In this document: positions 32,564 through 44,700 of the stretch, in pieces
Numbering within the stretch: position 1 is the first letter of the stretch
Layout: each line of letters starts with the position of its first letter
Origin: Paramoeba atlantica
Taxonomy: Eukaryota; Discosea
Direction: 5' to 3'
Length of the DNA: 64,000 nt
NCBI GenBank assembly: GCA_977017575.1
Contig: CDRNVI010000169.1
Location: 62,001-126,000 of the forward strand
Made by a program: the position numbers and the translations under genes
The notes under the pieces: generated by a model
Database searches by the model: none
What the model was told of the DNA's origin: nothing
Seen by the model: the letters and a program-made list of their open reading frames with translations, nothing else

Positions 32564-32639
32564 GAGAACATGCGGGATTGAACCCTGCAACTCCCCAATT
32601 AAACAATAGTCGGGGATCTAGTTTGGCTATAATGTCCTC
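32564..32639 (-). tRNA. tRNA-like sequence, copy 1
   Basis: 76 bases. The 7-bp acceptor stem GAGGACA/TGTTCTC pairs fully (one G-T). The B-box-like GGGTTCAATCCC sits at the right distance. The D region TATAGCCAAACTAG lacks the GG of a normal D loop, and the anticodon region CCCC...GGGG has a loop that is too long. Probably a degenerate tRNA or tRNA-derived element. Confidence 0.4.
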
Positions 32640-32735
32640 GAAGAAAAATAGATCATAATTTTCCTTTTGAACCCAACTTTTCGAGGTGTTTCACGGAACA
32701 ATAAAACAAAAAAAAAGCAACAAAAAAAGAAAAGC

Positions 32736-32811
32736 GAGAACATGCGGGATTGAACCCTGCAACTCCCCAATTGATCGATAGTCGGGGATCTAGTTTGACT
32801 ATAATGTCCTC
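32736..32811 (-). tRNA. tRNA-like sequence, copy 2
   Basis: Near-identical to copy 1 (172 bases away), differing mainly in the centre of the anticodon region (CTATCGATCAA against CTATTGTTTAA). About 35 flanking bases on the upstream side are also repeated, so a block of about 120 bases was duplicated. Confidence 0.4.
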
Positions 32812-32879
32812 GAAGAAAAATAGATCATAATTTTCCTTTTGAACCAAACCCCCCCGCTGGTAAAGTTTGTCGAAAAAAG

Positions 32880-32960
32880 AAGTCGAGTGTCAAAATTATG
32901 GGAGTTGAACCCAAAATCCCATCCCAAGATTTTCCCCTTCTTTTTCATTTTCGGAGTTTG
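32880..32960 (-). other. partial tRNA-like T arm
   Basis: TTTTGGGTTCAACTCCCAT on the minus strand looks like a T stem-loop with B box. I see no matching acceptor or anticodon arm. It is preceded by the same GAAGTCGAGTGTCAAA block as the next tRNA-like sequence. Confidence 0.3.
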
Positions 32961-33176
32961 GTTTTCCAAAGTTTTTGAAGAGACATAATTTTTGGTGGAA
33001 AAAAGATGAAGGAAAAAGGTTCGACGATTAAAATCCAGCTCTCTTTTAAAAAAATCGATTTTTTTAAAATCCAGCTCAAAAAAATCGGCTCATGAAGAAC
33101 AAAAATAATTATTTTGTCACTCTGCCGCCACAAGAAAAAGTTGAGAAAAAAAAAAAGAAGTCGAGTGTCAAATTAT

Positions 33177-33250
33177 GATAGGAATGGGAATCGAACCCAA
33201 GCTCAAAACTTTCGACTTAATGAAAACCCCTGGCCACAGGAAACCCTACC
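33177..33250 (-). tRNA. tRNA-like sequence, third type
   Basis: About 74 bases: acceptor GGTAGGG pairs with CCTATC plus a T-G pair, D stem TCCT/AGGG with loop GTGGCC, B box GGGTTCGATTCCC. The anticodon loop would be ATTAAGT (anticodon TAA), but the stem closes with a C-C mismatch and there is no long variable arm expected of tRNA-Leu. Could be a functional odd tRNA or a pseudogene. Confidence 0.45.
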
Positions 33251-33603
33251 ACAGCGGCTCGACGAGATTCTTGTTATTTTTTCTCCCTTTTACCCTTTCT
33301 TTTTCACTGAAAGAATTTTTTTCAGAGAAATTCAATTCACCAAAACCCTTCCCAAAAAAACAACACAATTTGAAAAAAGTCGTTCAATTGAATGACACAA
33401 AATTTTGTGACACCACAAAATTCAGGCACAACAGAAGAAAAAAAGAAAAAATGTGGAACAAAAATGTGGAACAAAAAGAAACAGAAAACCCCTCAAAAAA
33501 CAAAAAACGCTCGAAAAAATAGAGCGCTAAATTTAGCGGAGGGGATTTTTCTTTTTGGGGGTTAAGTTAAGCGTTGTTTGCGTTTTTTGTTTTTGAAAAA
33601 AAG

Positions 33604-35375
33604 ATGTTTTCTTGTTCGAAAAGTCTTCTTATTCTTCTTGGTTTCTTTTATTTTCTTTGGACTTTCTTTTATTATTATTCTCTCTCTCTCTCTCTCTCTT
33701 TTCTTTCTTTCCTCTTTTTTTTCCTTTCTCTCTTCTTTTTTCTCTGACCTTTTTCTTTCTCTTTTTTCAGCTCTTGTGCTGATTGTGGAGTGCAAGAAAG
33801 AATACAAGGCCAAATTGAACGGCAGCAATCAACGTCCTGATCCTGGTTTTCTCTCTTCTCTCTCTCTTTCTCTTCTCTCTTATCTCTTCTCTCTCTCTTT
33901 TATTTTCTTTTTTGATAAAACTCTTGTTGCTTTTTTCTTCTTTTTCTTTTTCTTTTCTTTTTAATCATTTTTCTCTCTTTTCGATTAGTGAATACAACAG
34001 CGACTGGAACTGCAAAAATCGTTTATAAATCGAAAGATAATGTTCTTTCTCTCTTTCTCTTTCTCTTTCTCTTTCTTCTATCTCTCTTTCTCTTTGAAAA
34101 ATAATTCTTGAATGTTGTAGGTTACAACAATTGCGTGTACAGTGAAACATGATCTCCCTGAAATTATTGGGTAAAATCTTCTTCTTTTTGTTGGGAAAGA
34201 GAGAGAGTGAAAGAAGAGAAAAAAGGAGAAGAGAAAAGAGAAAGAGGGGGAGGGGATAAGGAGGATTTTTTTTTGTGTGTTTTAATTATTTTCGTTTTAT
34301 TTTATTTTTATTTTATTTTGATTTTAATTTGATTTTAATTTGATATTTTAATTTGATATTTTAATTTAATTTTAATTTGATTTTAATTTGATTTTAATTT
34401 GATTTTAATTTGATTTTAATTTGATTTTAGAGCTCACATTCATGGACCTGCGACTACTGAAGACACTGCCCCTCCTGTTTTTATCTTTACCATTGCTGAA
34501 GGGTTTTTTTTTCTTTTTTTTTCTTTTTTTCTTTTTTCTTTTTTTCTGAACCAAAAGTTTTAAATAGTGAAGCGAATAGCGTCATTGAAGAGACTTTTAC
34601 TCTTCTCCCAGGTTTTATTTTTGTTTTTCTTTTTTGCATTTTGTTTTAAACATTCATTTTAAACATTCATTTTAAACATTTATTTTAAACATTTATTTTA
34701 AACATTTATTTTAAACATTTATTCAAATTTGGTTTTTAAAAATTTTGATAAACTTTTCTTTTGACAAAATTGTATTTTTGTTTTACAGAACAAGAACAAA
34801 TTCTTTTTGAAAAGTTGATGTACGTTAACTTGCACACTGTTACCCATCCAAATGGAGAAATTCGAGGCCAAGTCGTTCCTGACAATCACTCCGGTCTTTC
34901 TCTTTCCTTTTTCCTTTCTCTTTTCTCTTTTCTTTTCTTTTTTCTTTTTACTTTCCTTTTTTCTTCTTTCTAAATTTTTCTATTTGTTTCTTTTTTGCTT
35001 TTCTTTTTTGATTTCAAAAACCAAATTGACAATTTATCTTCTTTTTCAGATGATGATACTACCATTATCATTGTTGCAGTTGTTGTTTCCTCTGTTGCAC
35101 TGATTGCTCTTATTGCTTTTGTTATTTTTTATAAAAAAAGACAATCTGGAGGGTTTGTGGAATTCTTTTTCTTTTTCTTCTCTCTTTTTCTTTCTCTCTT
35201 TTCCATTACAAAAGAATAACACTCAACAAATTAATTCTCCAAAAAAAAGAAACAAACAAAAAAAAATTGAAATAGAAAAGAAGAAAGAAATCTAATCCAT
35301 TCAAGTAGAAAATCAGCTCCTCCAGAGAGAGCTGGAGCAGGAAGTTACAGAAGACAAGAAAACCCTGATGTTTAA
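33604..35375 (+). CDS. CHRD-domain single-pass membrane protein
   Basis: CHRD domains are extracellular beta-rich modules first named from chordin. The ATG at 33,604 gives a signal peptide (MFSCSKSLLILLALVLIVEC). The CHRD follows: EYKAKLNGSNQRPDP, TTATGTAKIVYKSKD, IIGAHIHGPATTED and YVNLHTVTHPNGEIRGQVV, which are the family's characteristic HIHGPA and HPxGEIRGQ motifs. After DDDT comes one transmembrane helix (IIIVAVVVSSVALIALIAFV) with a KKR stop and a short cytoplasmic tail ending RRQENPDV. About eight exons, all joining in phase; total about 220 residues. Acts at the cell surface; ligand unknown. Confidence 0.88.
34290..34435 (+). repeat. 11-base AT-rich tandem repeat in a CHRD intron
   Basis: About ten units of ATTTTAATTTG, ending at the acceptor GATTTTAG. 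A second short array of about 14-base units containing TAAACATT occupies 34,645-34,725 in the next-but-one intron. Confidence 0.8.
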
Positions 35376-35478
35376 AATTGTTTTCTTACAATTCTTTATT
35401 TTTCAATTCTTATATTCCTTTTTCTTTTTCAAAAAAAATAAAAAGTTCTTTCTTTTTCAAAAAAAAACCATTTAACTC

Positions 35479-35509
<31 letters not shown>

Positions 35510-35512
35510 CTC

Positions 35513-38313
35513 TCAAATTTCTTCCTCATCATCAAAATCGGGAAAAGATACAGGGTTTAAGAGACCAAGTTTTCGAACAATTTCTTGTAATGATGAGATA
35601 TTTGACTTTGCTGTTCTCATACTATCTGCAATGTCCTACAAAAAAAAGCAAAAAAAGAATTTTTTTTAAAAAAAAGAAAACACCCTCAAAAATAAAAGAG
35701 AAAAAAAGAGAAAAAAGAAAGAAAAAGAGAAAAAAGAGAAAAAAGAAAAAAAAGAGAAAAAAGAGAGAAAAAAAAACTTGTGTATGTTCGAGGAGAGTTT
35801 CCTTCATATGATCAGCAGGTTGTTTCATTCCAATCCGAGTGGAAACAAACCCTGACGCCAAGAGCATTCCGAGTGTCTCTCTTGATTCTGTGTTGTGTTT
35901 CCCTTTTTTTATTATTTATTTTTTTTTTGGTTTAAAAGAAAAAGAGAGAGAGAGATGTGAGAAAAAATGAGAGATATATTTCTTTTTTTAAGGTTTTTTT
36001 TTTGTGTTGTTTCTTCTAAAGAAGAAAAGAAAAAAGGAAGGAAGAAGGAAGAAGGAAGAAAGAAAAAAAAAAGAAGAAAGATGGGAGAAAAAAAAGGAAG
36101 AAAACTTACTCAATTTATCAATGAGTGGCCTAAAAAAAAAGAAGGAAAAAGATTTGTCAATTCATAATAATGTTTTGAAAAGAAAGAAATTATTTTCAAA
36201 GAAAATTCAAAACTGTTCCGTTCCATAATCAATTGTCTCAGAATCTGTTTCATCTGGTTTCTAATTTTCCCAAAAAAATATTTAATACAAAGTTGAAAAA
36301 CAATTAAATAAAAAATAGAATCGAACAATTAAATTTTCATAATCATACAACAATACAACGACACAACAAGAAATACAAGAAATACAAGAAATACAAGAAA
36401 TACAATAATACAAGAAATACAATAATACAAGAAATACAATAATACAAGAAATACAATAATACAAGAAATACAATAATACAATAATACAATAACGAAATAA
36501 AAAAACAAGACGACAATGTAATAATAATACAAGTAAAAAGAGAAGAATGAGAAACCGAATGAAGATATGCTTTTTTGAGCTTGGTAATTCTGCAAAACAA
36601 AACAATTCTCAGAATCAAAAGAAAAAGAAAGGGAAGAGAAGAGAAGAGAGAAAAGAGAAGGGAAAAAAGAGAAGAAGGGAAAAAAGAGAAAAGAAAGAGA
36701 AGAGAAAAGAGAAGAGAGAAAAAAAAACCTTTCAAGATTGGGAGAAGAAGAAGGAGAAGGTCTCTGCAATGGTTTAATTTCTTCTCCCAATTCATCATCA
36801 TCATCTTCTTCTTCTTCTTCCTCTTCTTCATCATCATCATCTTCTTCTTCGAGGTTTCTTGATTTCATGAGCTGCAAAAAATGTTATTCAACATAAAAAT
36901 TTATTTTTTGAATTTCTCTCTCTCTTTCTCCCTTTCTCTCTCTTCTCCCCTCTCTTTCTCTCTCCCACTTTCTCTCCTCATTCTCTCCTCCTCTCTCTCT
37001 CTCTCTCTCTCTCTCCTCTCTCTTCCCCTTCTCTTCCCTTTCTCTTCCCCAAAAAACAAAAAAAAAACCTTCGCAAGTTTGGCATGACCAACCGGAGGAC
37101 GAGGAACAGAAGAGTGTTGTTGTTGTTGTTGTTGTTGTTGTTGGTTCCCTTTTTTTGCTTCTTGTACTTTTAGTGCTGCTTCTTGTACCTTTTTTTTTAT
37201 TATTATTTATTTTGGGGGAGAGAGAGGAGAGAGAGAGAGAGGAGGGAGGAGAGAAGGGAGAAGAGAAGGGGGAGAGAAGGGGGAGAGAAGAAAAAGAAAG
37301 AGGGGAAAGAAAGAAAAAGAGAAAGAGAAGAGGAATTATTTTTTCTGAAATTGTGATTCAATTTAAAAACTTAAATCCAAAAAAAAGAAAATAAAATAAA
37401 CCTTTTCGATTGCATCTTTTTCTTCTTTTGAAACACTTTCTTCTCTCTTCTTCTCTTCTTTCTTTCTCTCTTTCCTTTCTTCTTCTTCTTTCTCTTCTTC
37501 TTCTTCCTCTTCCTCTTCCTCTTCTTCTTCTTCTTCATCTTCATCATCTTCTCCTTGGACAACATTTCCTTTTGCCAAACGAGCCATGAGACTACCCCCT
37601 TTTCCTCCTCCTCCAAACTTCTTCACTTCTTTCTTCTTTTCTATTACTTTTATCTCTTCTTCTTCTTCTTCTTCTTCTTCGTCTTCTTCATCTTCTTCAT
37701 CTTCTTCTCCTTGAACAATTCCTTTTCCTTTTGCCACTCGAGACATTAATCCAAATTTTGGTGTTTGTTTTTTCTCTGTTTTTTTTTTTGAGAAAGAAAG
37801 AAGAAATAAAAATTTATTATTTGAATTATGAAAGAAAATAAAAACAAAATAAAAATAACAACAAAAATAAATAAAATAAAAATAAATAAAATAAAAATAA
37901 ATAAAAATAAAAACAATAAGCCAAGAAGAAAAGAGAAAAGAGAAAAAGAAAAAGAAAAAACCAGATTGATGAAAGTGAAGAAGACAAAAAATTTGATTTT
38001 TGGAAATTCGAAAATTTGAGAGATTTAATTCTTTCTTACAAATTGTACAAAGAAAACATTCCTATTATTTTTATTTTTATTTTTATATTTCTATTTCTAT
38101 TTCTATTTCTTTTTCTTTTATTTTCTTTTCTTCTTTTCTTTTCTTTTTCTTTCCTTTTTTTTTCTTTTCTTCTTTCGTCTCTTTTTCTTATTTTCTTCAT
38201 TTTTTTCTTCTCACCTGATGATAAATTCGATCAAGGGAATTGAGTTTAACTTCAATTTTGTTTTCACCTTCGACTTTTTTCTCACAAACTGGACAATTTT
38301 CCTTTTCAGACAT
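35513..38313 (-). CDS. LIM-domain protein with acidic repeats and polyQ
   Basis: One LIM zinc-binding domain at the N terminus: CPVCEKKV, then YHQECFLCTICKKEL and FCLLHFH supply the eight ligands in the LIM spacing. It starts at 38,313 (MSEKENCPVC). After it come three related blocks, each with a basic AK motif followed by a run of Glu/Asp: LMSRVAKGKGIVQGEEDEE, LMARLAKGNVVQGEDDEDE and, further on, AKLAKQLMKSRNLEEEDDDD. A Q tract of ten sits near 37,113-37,142. The C terminus is helical (SRETLGMLLASGFVSTRIGM, DIADSMRTAKSNISSLQEIV) and ends PDFDDEEEI. About ten exons; those between 36,600 and 36,100 are uncertain. The order suggests a scaffold on actin or membranes; no orthologue is named. It is head to head with the huntingtin gene (about 420 bases). 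Confidence 0.78.
36360..36500 (-). repeat. short tandem repeat in a LIM-gene intron
   Basis: Alternating ATACAAGAA and ATACAATA units, about 140 bases. Intronic; it gives spurious open frames. Confidence 0.8.
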
Positions 38314-38732
38314 TATTTCCCTTTCGCATAAAAAAAGAAAGAAACAAAAAAGAAGAAAGAAACAAAAGAAAGAAACAAAAGAAAGAAAAGAAAAACAGAA
38401 AAGAAAAAGAAAAAGAAAATGGGAATCTCAAAAAATGAATATTAAGAGATTCTTATCCGAAAATCGTTCGAGATTCTTATCCGATATCTCGAGTTTTGTT
38501 TGATTTTTTTGGTTTTTTGTTTTTTTTTGTTTTTCTTTTGTTTTTCTTTTGTTTTTCTTTTGTGATCTCTTTTGAAATTTCGAAAGAGAAGAAAAGAAAA
38601 AAGAAAAAAAGAAGAAAAAAAAAGAAATCAAAAAAAGAAAAAGAAAAAAAAAGGAAAAGAAAAAAGAGATCAAAAAAAAAGAAAAAAAAAAGAAAAGAAA
38701 AAGAAAAAAAAAAGAAAAAGAAAAAAAGAGAA
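38314..38732. promoter_or_regulatory. shared upstream region of LIM and huntingtin genes
   Basis: About 420 bases between divergent starts. The LIM side holds AAGAAAGAAACAAAAG repeats, the middle TTTTGTTTTTCTTTTG repeats, and the huntingtin side an A/G-rich tract up to the ATG. No motif is assigned. Confidence 0.4.
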
Positions 38733-41700
38733 ATGACAACAATAACAACACAAATCGAAGTATTGGAAAAAGCATGTTCACCATTTGGAGAAAGAAAAGA
38801 AACTGATTTTTCTCTTTCTTCTTCAAAATCTGCTCCTTCTGTTTCTCTTTCTTCTTCTTCTTCTGGTTTTTTTTTGTTTTTTTTTTTTTTGGAAAGAGAA
38901 GGAGAGAAGAAGAGAAGAAGAGAGAAGAGAGAAGGAGAGAAAGAGGAGAGGAGAGAGAATTTTATTCCATTTTTTTTCTTCTCTTCTCTCACATTCTTTC
39001 TTTTCCTTCTCCTCTCTTTTCTCTCCTTTCCTCCTCTCTCTTCTTTCCTCTTCCTCTTTCCTCTTTTCTTTTCTTTCTTCTTTCTTTTCTCTCTCTTTCT
39101 TTCTACTCTTTCTCTCCTTCTCTCCTTCTCTCTCTTTCCTCTCTCTCTTTCCTCTCTCTTTCTCTAGAAATAAGTAGAGAACAAAAGATACAAGCAATAA
39201 GAGGAGCAGCTCGTCATTTGGTTACTGTTCGTATTCCCAATGTCCAAAAAGCAAAGAAAGAATTTGTCTCTCTTCTTCAGGTCTCTCTTTTCTCTCTCTT
39301 TTCTCTCTCTTTTCTCTCTCTTTTCTCTCTCTTTTCTCTGTCATTTGGTAATACATGTTTTCTCTCTTTTATGATTAATATTCTTTTATTACTTTAATAA
39401 ATTAATTCATTATTAACAAAAAAATACAAGAGAAAATAGTTCGATATTTGTTATTAATACATGATTGATATCTTTTTTATTAAATCAATAAGTTAATTTA
39501 ATAAAATTACTAACAAAAAAACAACAACAACAACAGAAAATAGTTCGATATTTGTTATTAATACATGTTATTAATTATTTAATGAATTAATTCATTTCTA
39601 ACAAAAAAAACACACAACAGAAAATAGTTCGAGATTTGTTATTAATACACGATTTATATCTTTTTTTATTAAATCAATAAGTTAATTTAACAAAATTACT
39701 CACAAAAAAAACAACAGAAAATAGTTCGATATTTGTTATTAATACACGTTATTAATTATTTAATTCGTTTCTAACAAAAAACACACACAACAGAAAATAG
39801 TTCGATATTTGTTATTACTACATGATTTATATCTTTTTTTATTAAATCAATAAGTTAATTTAATAAAATTACTAACAAAAAAAAACAACAACAACAGAAA
39901 ATAGTTCGATATTTGTTATTAATACATGATTGATATCTTTTTTATTAAATCAATAAGTTAATTTAATAAAATTACTAACAAAAAAACACACAACAGAAAA
40001 TAGTTCGATATTTGTTATTAATACATGGAGATTCAGATCAAAATGTTTGTACTGCTGGGACTGAGGCCCTTTTTATTGTGTTGAGAGAGTTTGTTACTAA
40101 GCCTTATGCTGATATTATTATTCTTCAAGTTTTTAAAGGTTTTTTTGTTTTTTTGTTTTTTTGTTTTTTTTTTTGTTTTTTTTTTTGTTTTTTGTTTTTT
40201 GTTTTTTGTTTTTTTTTTGTTTTGTTTTTTTGTTTTTTGTTTTCCATTTTTATTTTTTATTTACTTTATTTGCTTTTATTTACTTTTGGAAAAGTGATTT
40301 TTTTTTAAAAAAACTTTTTTTTCACAGTTATTAGACCATCATATCCTTCACGGACCGTTCGAGGTTTCTTTTCTCTCTTTTCTCTCTCTCTCTCTTCTTT
40401 ATCTCACTCCTTTTCTCTCTCTCTCTTTTCTATTTCTACAGCGGGACTAAACATAATAGGAGCAATATCAAAACATATTAAACCAGCCAGAAGTAGAAAA
40501 TATCTCAAAACTGTTCTCCAAACAATTGAATTTCTTCTCGGTGTTGTTCAGAGAGAGAAGAGGGAAGAGAGAGAGGAGGGGAAGAGAGAAGAGGAGAAGG
40601 GGGGAGAGGAGAAGGGAGAGAGAGGGAGAGAGAGGAGGGGAGAGAGAGAAGAAGAGTTTTTTGGGGATCCGTTTGGGGTGAGAAGAGATCCTTTGGTTCA
40701 TAAGGCTGTTTCTGAGATGATTGAAAATGTTTCTGAGATTTTGATTTTTTATATGAGAGAAAAGGAAGCTCAGAGTTTGATTGAGTTGTTGAGGTTTTTT
40801 TTTTTTCTATTATTTTTTATTTTTTGTTTCTTTTTTATTTTATTATTTTCAGTTTAAAATCAAATAAAGATAATTCTTGGGTTGAGAGGCACTTTTTCGT
40901 ATTCTGAAAGAAATTCCTCCTTTCTTCTCTCCTTTCTTCTCCTTTTCTCTCCTTTTCTCTCTCCTTTTTTTTCTCCCTTTCTTTCCCCAGCTCCTATCTC
41001 ACAGACAAACTGCCGGCCATTCGCCGTTCCGCCTCATCTTCGATTAGTAGTATTTGCCGTCACTACCCGAAAAATGTCTTTGCTTTTGCTGTGACACAAC
41101 TCACCATAATTTGGGATCGTCACGCTCCTCTTTTAGAACATCGAATTCGAGTTCTTTTCTTCTTTTTTTTTCTTCTTTCTTTTTCTTTTCTGTTTTTGGT
41201 TTATTATTTTTCATAGACCCCAAGTTCAGTGAGAAACCTCTCTGTCCCTTCAAGCGACGAGGTTGCGAAAGAGGGGAAAGAGTTGAAGAGAACTTTGTCT
41301 TCTCCTCAAACAACAAATCTATCAACTCCAACAACAGCAGCTCCAACAACAGCTCCAACTCTTTCAACTTCAACTCCAGTTCCAAATATAGGAGGAAATG
41401 GAACCAATTTTGGAACAAATGGGGGGACACCGGAGGGGGTTGCTCATGGTGTATTAATTGCTTGTTTGGATTTGGTTAAACTTTCTGGTTCTTTTTATTC
41501 TCGTTCTCGTGATGTTCGCCAACCTATTTTGCCTCATTATCCAGGTTGGATTTTTTCTTTTTCTTTTTTTTTTCTTTTTCTTTTTCTTTTTTTTTTTTCT
41601 CTTTTTTTTTTTCTCTTTTTTTTATTCTTCTCATTTTTTGAAATAGTTCTTTTTCGTTTTTTGTTGGAAGTAACTGAGAAACCACTTGATCAGGTTTCTT

Positions 41701-44700
41701 TTTCCTTTTCTCCTCTTCAATCTCTTTTCTTTTTCTAAATTTTATTTAAAGAGCGCAAATTTAATGGCAGCAGCATGGGAGTTATTTTCAGAAATATTAT
41801 CCACACACGGCCATATCATCAATGCTCTCCAACCCCCCTTTTCTTCCTCTGTTCCTATTTCTTCCTCTTCTTCTTCTTCTTGTTCACAACAACCACAACA
41901 ACCACAACAACCACAACAACCACAACAACCACAACAACCACAACAACCACAACAACCACAACAACCACAACAACAACCGCGTCTCTCTCCTCTCTCTTCT
42001 CTTACTGCAATGACTCCACCAATGGGGAGAATGTCACCTCGTTCTACTTCTCCCTCTTCTACTACTGCCCCTTCTCCTCTTCTTTCTCTTGCAGGGTATA
42101 AATCTGATGACGACTTTGAATATAGTGGGACAGAAGATGAAGATGGTCTCAAAGTAAGTCTTGAAGATGAGATGAAAGGAAGAGAGAGAATATTGAGAAA
42201 GAAAATTTGTGTCAATCATAATTGGGAAGATGGATTGGTTCATTTTCGGTATCATTGTCATTGTCATTTACCAAATATTATTACCATTTTGGACAGATTA
42301 ATTACTTGTTTGCTCCCCCAATCTGTTTTAACCCAAACGATAAAAACTCCAATTAGAGAAGGAGAAGAGGGAGAAAGAGAGAAGAGAGAAGAAAAGAGAG
42401 AGAAATTACCTTGTAAAGTGAGTGTGTCTGCTCCTGCTCTTAGTGTACTCTCTCTCTTGGCGACTGAGTATTTTCCTTGTTTTTGGTATATTCTCTTTCG
42501 GACTGATTATAAGAACCCTTGTTCTGTTTTGAAAGGAGGAGAGAGAAAAGAAGACTCCAAAAGAGAAGAAGATAAAAGAGAAGAGAAGAAAAGTGAAGGA
42601 AAAACAATTCTAGAAACAATTCTAGAAATCTATTCAAAGGAAACAGACCCATTGTTAAGAGGGGAATGTGTTTTATTATCTGGTGCTTTAATTCGTTCTC
42701 TATTAATTTGTCCTCTCCCTCTTGATTCTCCTCTTTCTTTTCGCTCTTCTTCTTCTTTATCTTCTTTATCTTCTCTAGCTTCTTCTTCTTCTTCCACTCT
42801 TTCTTCCTCTCTCAATCTCTCTTCCTTCCTTCCTCTCCTTTGCAAAATTGTTTCGCAAGGGATAGAAGATAACTCTGCTACAACTTCCAAATTGGCTATC
42901 CGTTCTCTTTCTTTCTTTCTCTCTTCTTTGGTGGCGAGTTGCTATGCAAGATCGAGTGGCCTCCCTCTTATTCGTTCTCTTCTTCTTTTTCCTTCTTCTA
43001 CTTACTGGGTTGTCAAAAAAGAACTTTTATCAAGTTTGGGAGGAATTGATTTTTTTGTTTTGAAACCAATATTGAAACTTTCTTCTTCTCTCTCTTCTCT
43101 TTCTTCTCTTCCTTCTTCTTCTTCTCAACTTGATTTATTGTCAAGACCACATGGAATGGGGTATGAGGGAGATATACAAGAAGAAGTTGTGAGATATATT
43201 TTGGGACAATTGATTGATACTGATCATCGTGTTCGACAAACTGCTGCTGAGGCACTTGTTGATTTGCTTCCTCGTCTTTCTTGTTATTCTCAGGTTTTCT
43301 CTTTTTTTTCTCTGATTTTTCTCTTTTTTTTGATGAACTAAAATTAATTCTTCTTTTTTGCAACAATTAAAACAAATAAAACATAAAAAATTCACATTTT
43401 CTCACAAAAAAAAAAACATACAAAAAAAAATACTCCAGCTCGGAACATCAAACTCAGTCCCACATCTTCTCTCTTCCTTTCAAAACCACCATCTAGCAGA
43501 AGATTCCCCCTCAGATTTCCAATCTTTTTTTCGACACACAATAATAACAAATTTGTCTTTTTTGATGTCTAAAATTGTTAGTTTGTGTGACGAAATGGGG
43601 GGGGATTGTGGAGATGGTGATTGGGAAGATGGTTTTTTGAGAAAAGATTCGAGCGCTCATGTTCAGCAGAGGGTTGAGGGTTTGAAGGGGGTTTGTTGTT
43701 TAATTTATTTTCTTGATATTTTTATTTATTTATTTATTTATTTATTTCTTCTTATTTATTTCTTTATTTCTTTATTTTTTTTTATTATTATTAGATCTTT
43801 ATCTACTTTTATTCTTCCTCCTTATTTATTTCAAAATTTAAATTTCTTTACTTCTTCAAGGTGTACTTGGCAATGGTCCTCTTAACCGAAAGAAATTGGC
43901 TCGAAGAAAAACACATCCGAACCTTTTTCACAATGTGGAAAAATCTCGGCCGAGCAAAAGAAGGATGTGGAATATTTTCCCCTCCCTTCTCTCTTTCTTC
44001 TTCTCCCTTTCCCTCTCTTTCTCCATCTGATCTTGATGTTGAGGCTCCTGAGGGTGGAGGAGGGGCTGGTGTTGAGTTGATACATCCGATGGGTGTTTAT
44101 TCTTCTGATATTCTTCCTTTGCTTTTTGAGAGGTTTGTTGGTGGCGGTTTTGAGAGAGAGTGAGAGAAGAAAGAAAGAAGAAAGGAGAAGAAGATCGAGA
44201 AATAGAAAGAAAGAAAAGGAAGAAAAAATTATCGATTTTGGTGAATTTTAATCAAAACAAATTAACAACAGATTTTGTTTCTCACCAATATTGGCTGATA
44301 TTGAAGGATCAATTCTTTTATTACGATTAATTTATGTTTTGTTTGACAAAAGTGGGAGTTTGGCTGATGATTATGCTCCTTTTGCTTTGTATCATGTTTT
44401 GAGATTGATTTCTATGTTGACTGCTTTGAAAAGAAGGTTTTTTTTTCCTTTGTTTTTTTTTCCTCTTTCTTTTTTCTTTTTTTTTTTAATCCTCTCTCTT
44501 CTTCCAAAGCAATTTCACTCTCGCATTTTCTGCAGTCTGCACTGGGTTCCCTCTCTTCTTTCCTCCCACTCCTCAACAACCAACTCCCCAACCAACTCCC
44601 CAACCACCACCGCCCTCTACCTCTCCTCCAAGACAAAGAACAAAACAAAGAAGAGGAGAGAGGGGAGAGAGAGGAGGAGAGAGGGGTTCGGGATTGAGGG

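Larger units (their letters stand above)
31992..33603. other. intergenic region with tRNA-like cluster
   Basis: No protein gene is supported. Besides the tRNA-like sequences listed separately there are A-rich tracts and two copies of GAAGTCGAGTGTCAAA (near 32,879 and 33,157), each just before a tRNA-like T arm. The RasGAP and CHRD genes diverge from it. Confidence 0.6.
39174..43293 (+). other. HTT: huntingtin N-terminal HEAT region
   Basis: Exons from EISREQKIQAIRGAARHL to LLPRLSCYSQ align with the human N-HEAT region. The exon from about 41,750 to 43,293 is the longest (over 500 codons) and holds the QQP repeat, Ser-rich tracts and the LRGECVLLSGALI to LLPRL block. Confidence 0.9.

Noticed and set aside
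36282..36605. Minus-strand frame with repeated ISCIIVFLVLLYFLYYC
   Set aside because: Produced by an ATACAAGAA tandem repeat in a LIM-gene intron; no homologue and no splice support.
39432..40030. CRISPR-like array of regular repeats
   Set aside because: The repeats are copies of a splice acceptor and exon start, spacers are related to each other, and the context is a eukaryotic intron.
41775..42215. Poly-Thr (plus) and poly-Cys/Gly (minus) frames over the CAACAACCA repeat
   Set aside because: Other-frame readings of the QQP coding repeat within the conserved huntingtin exon.
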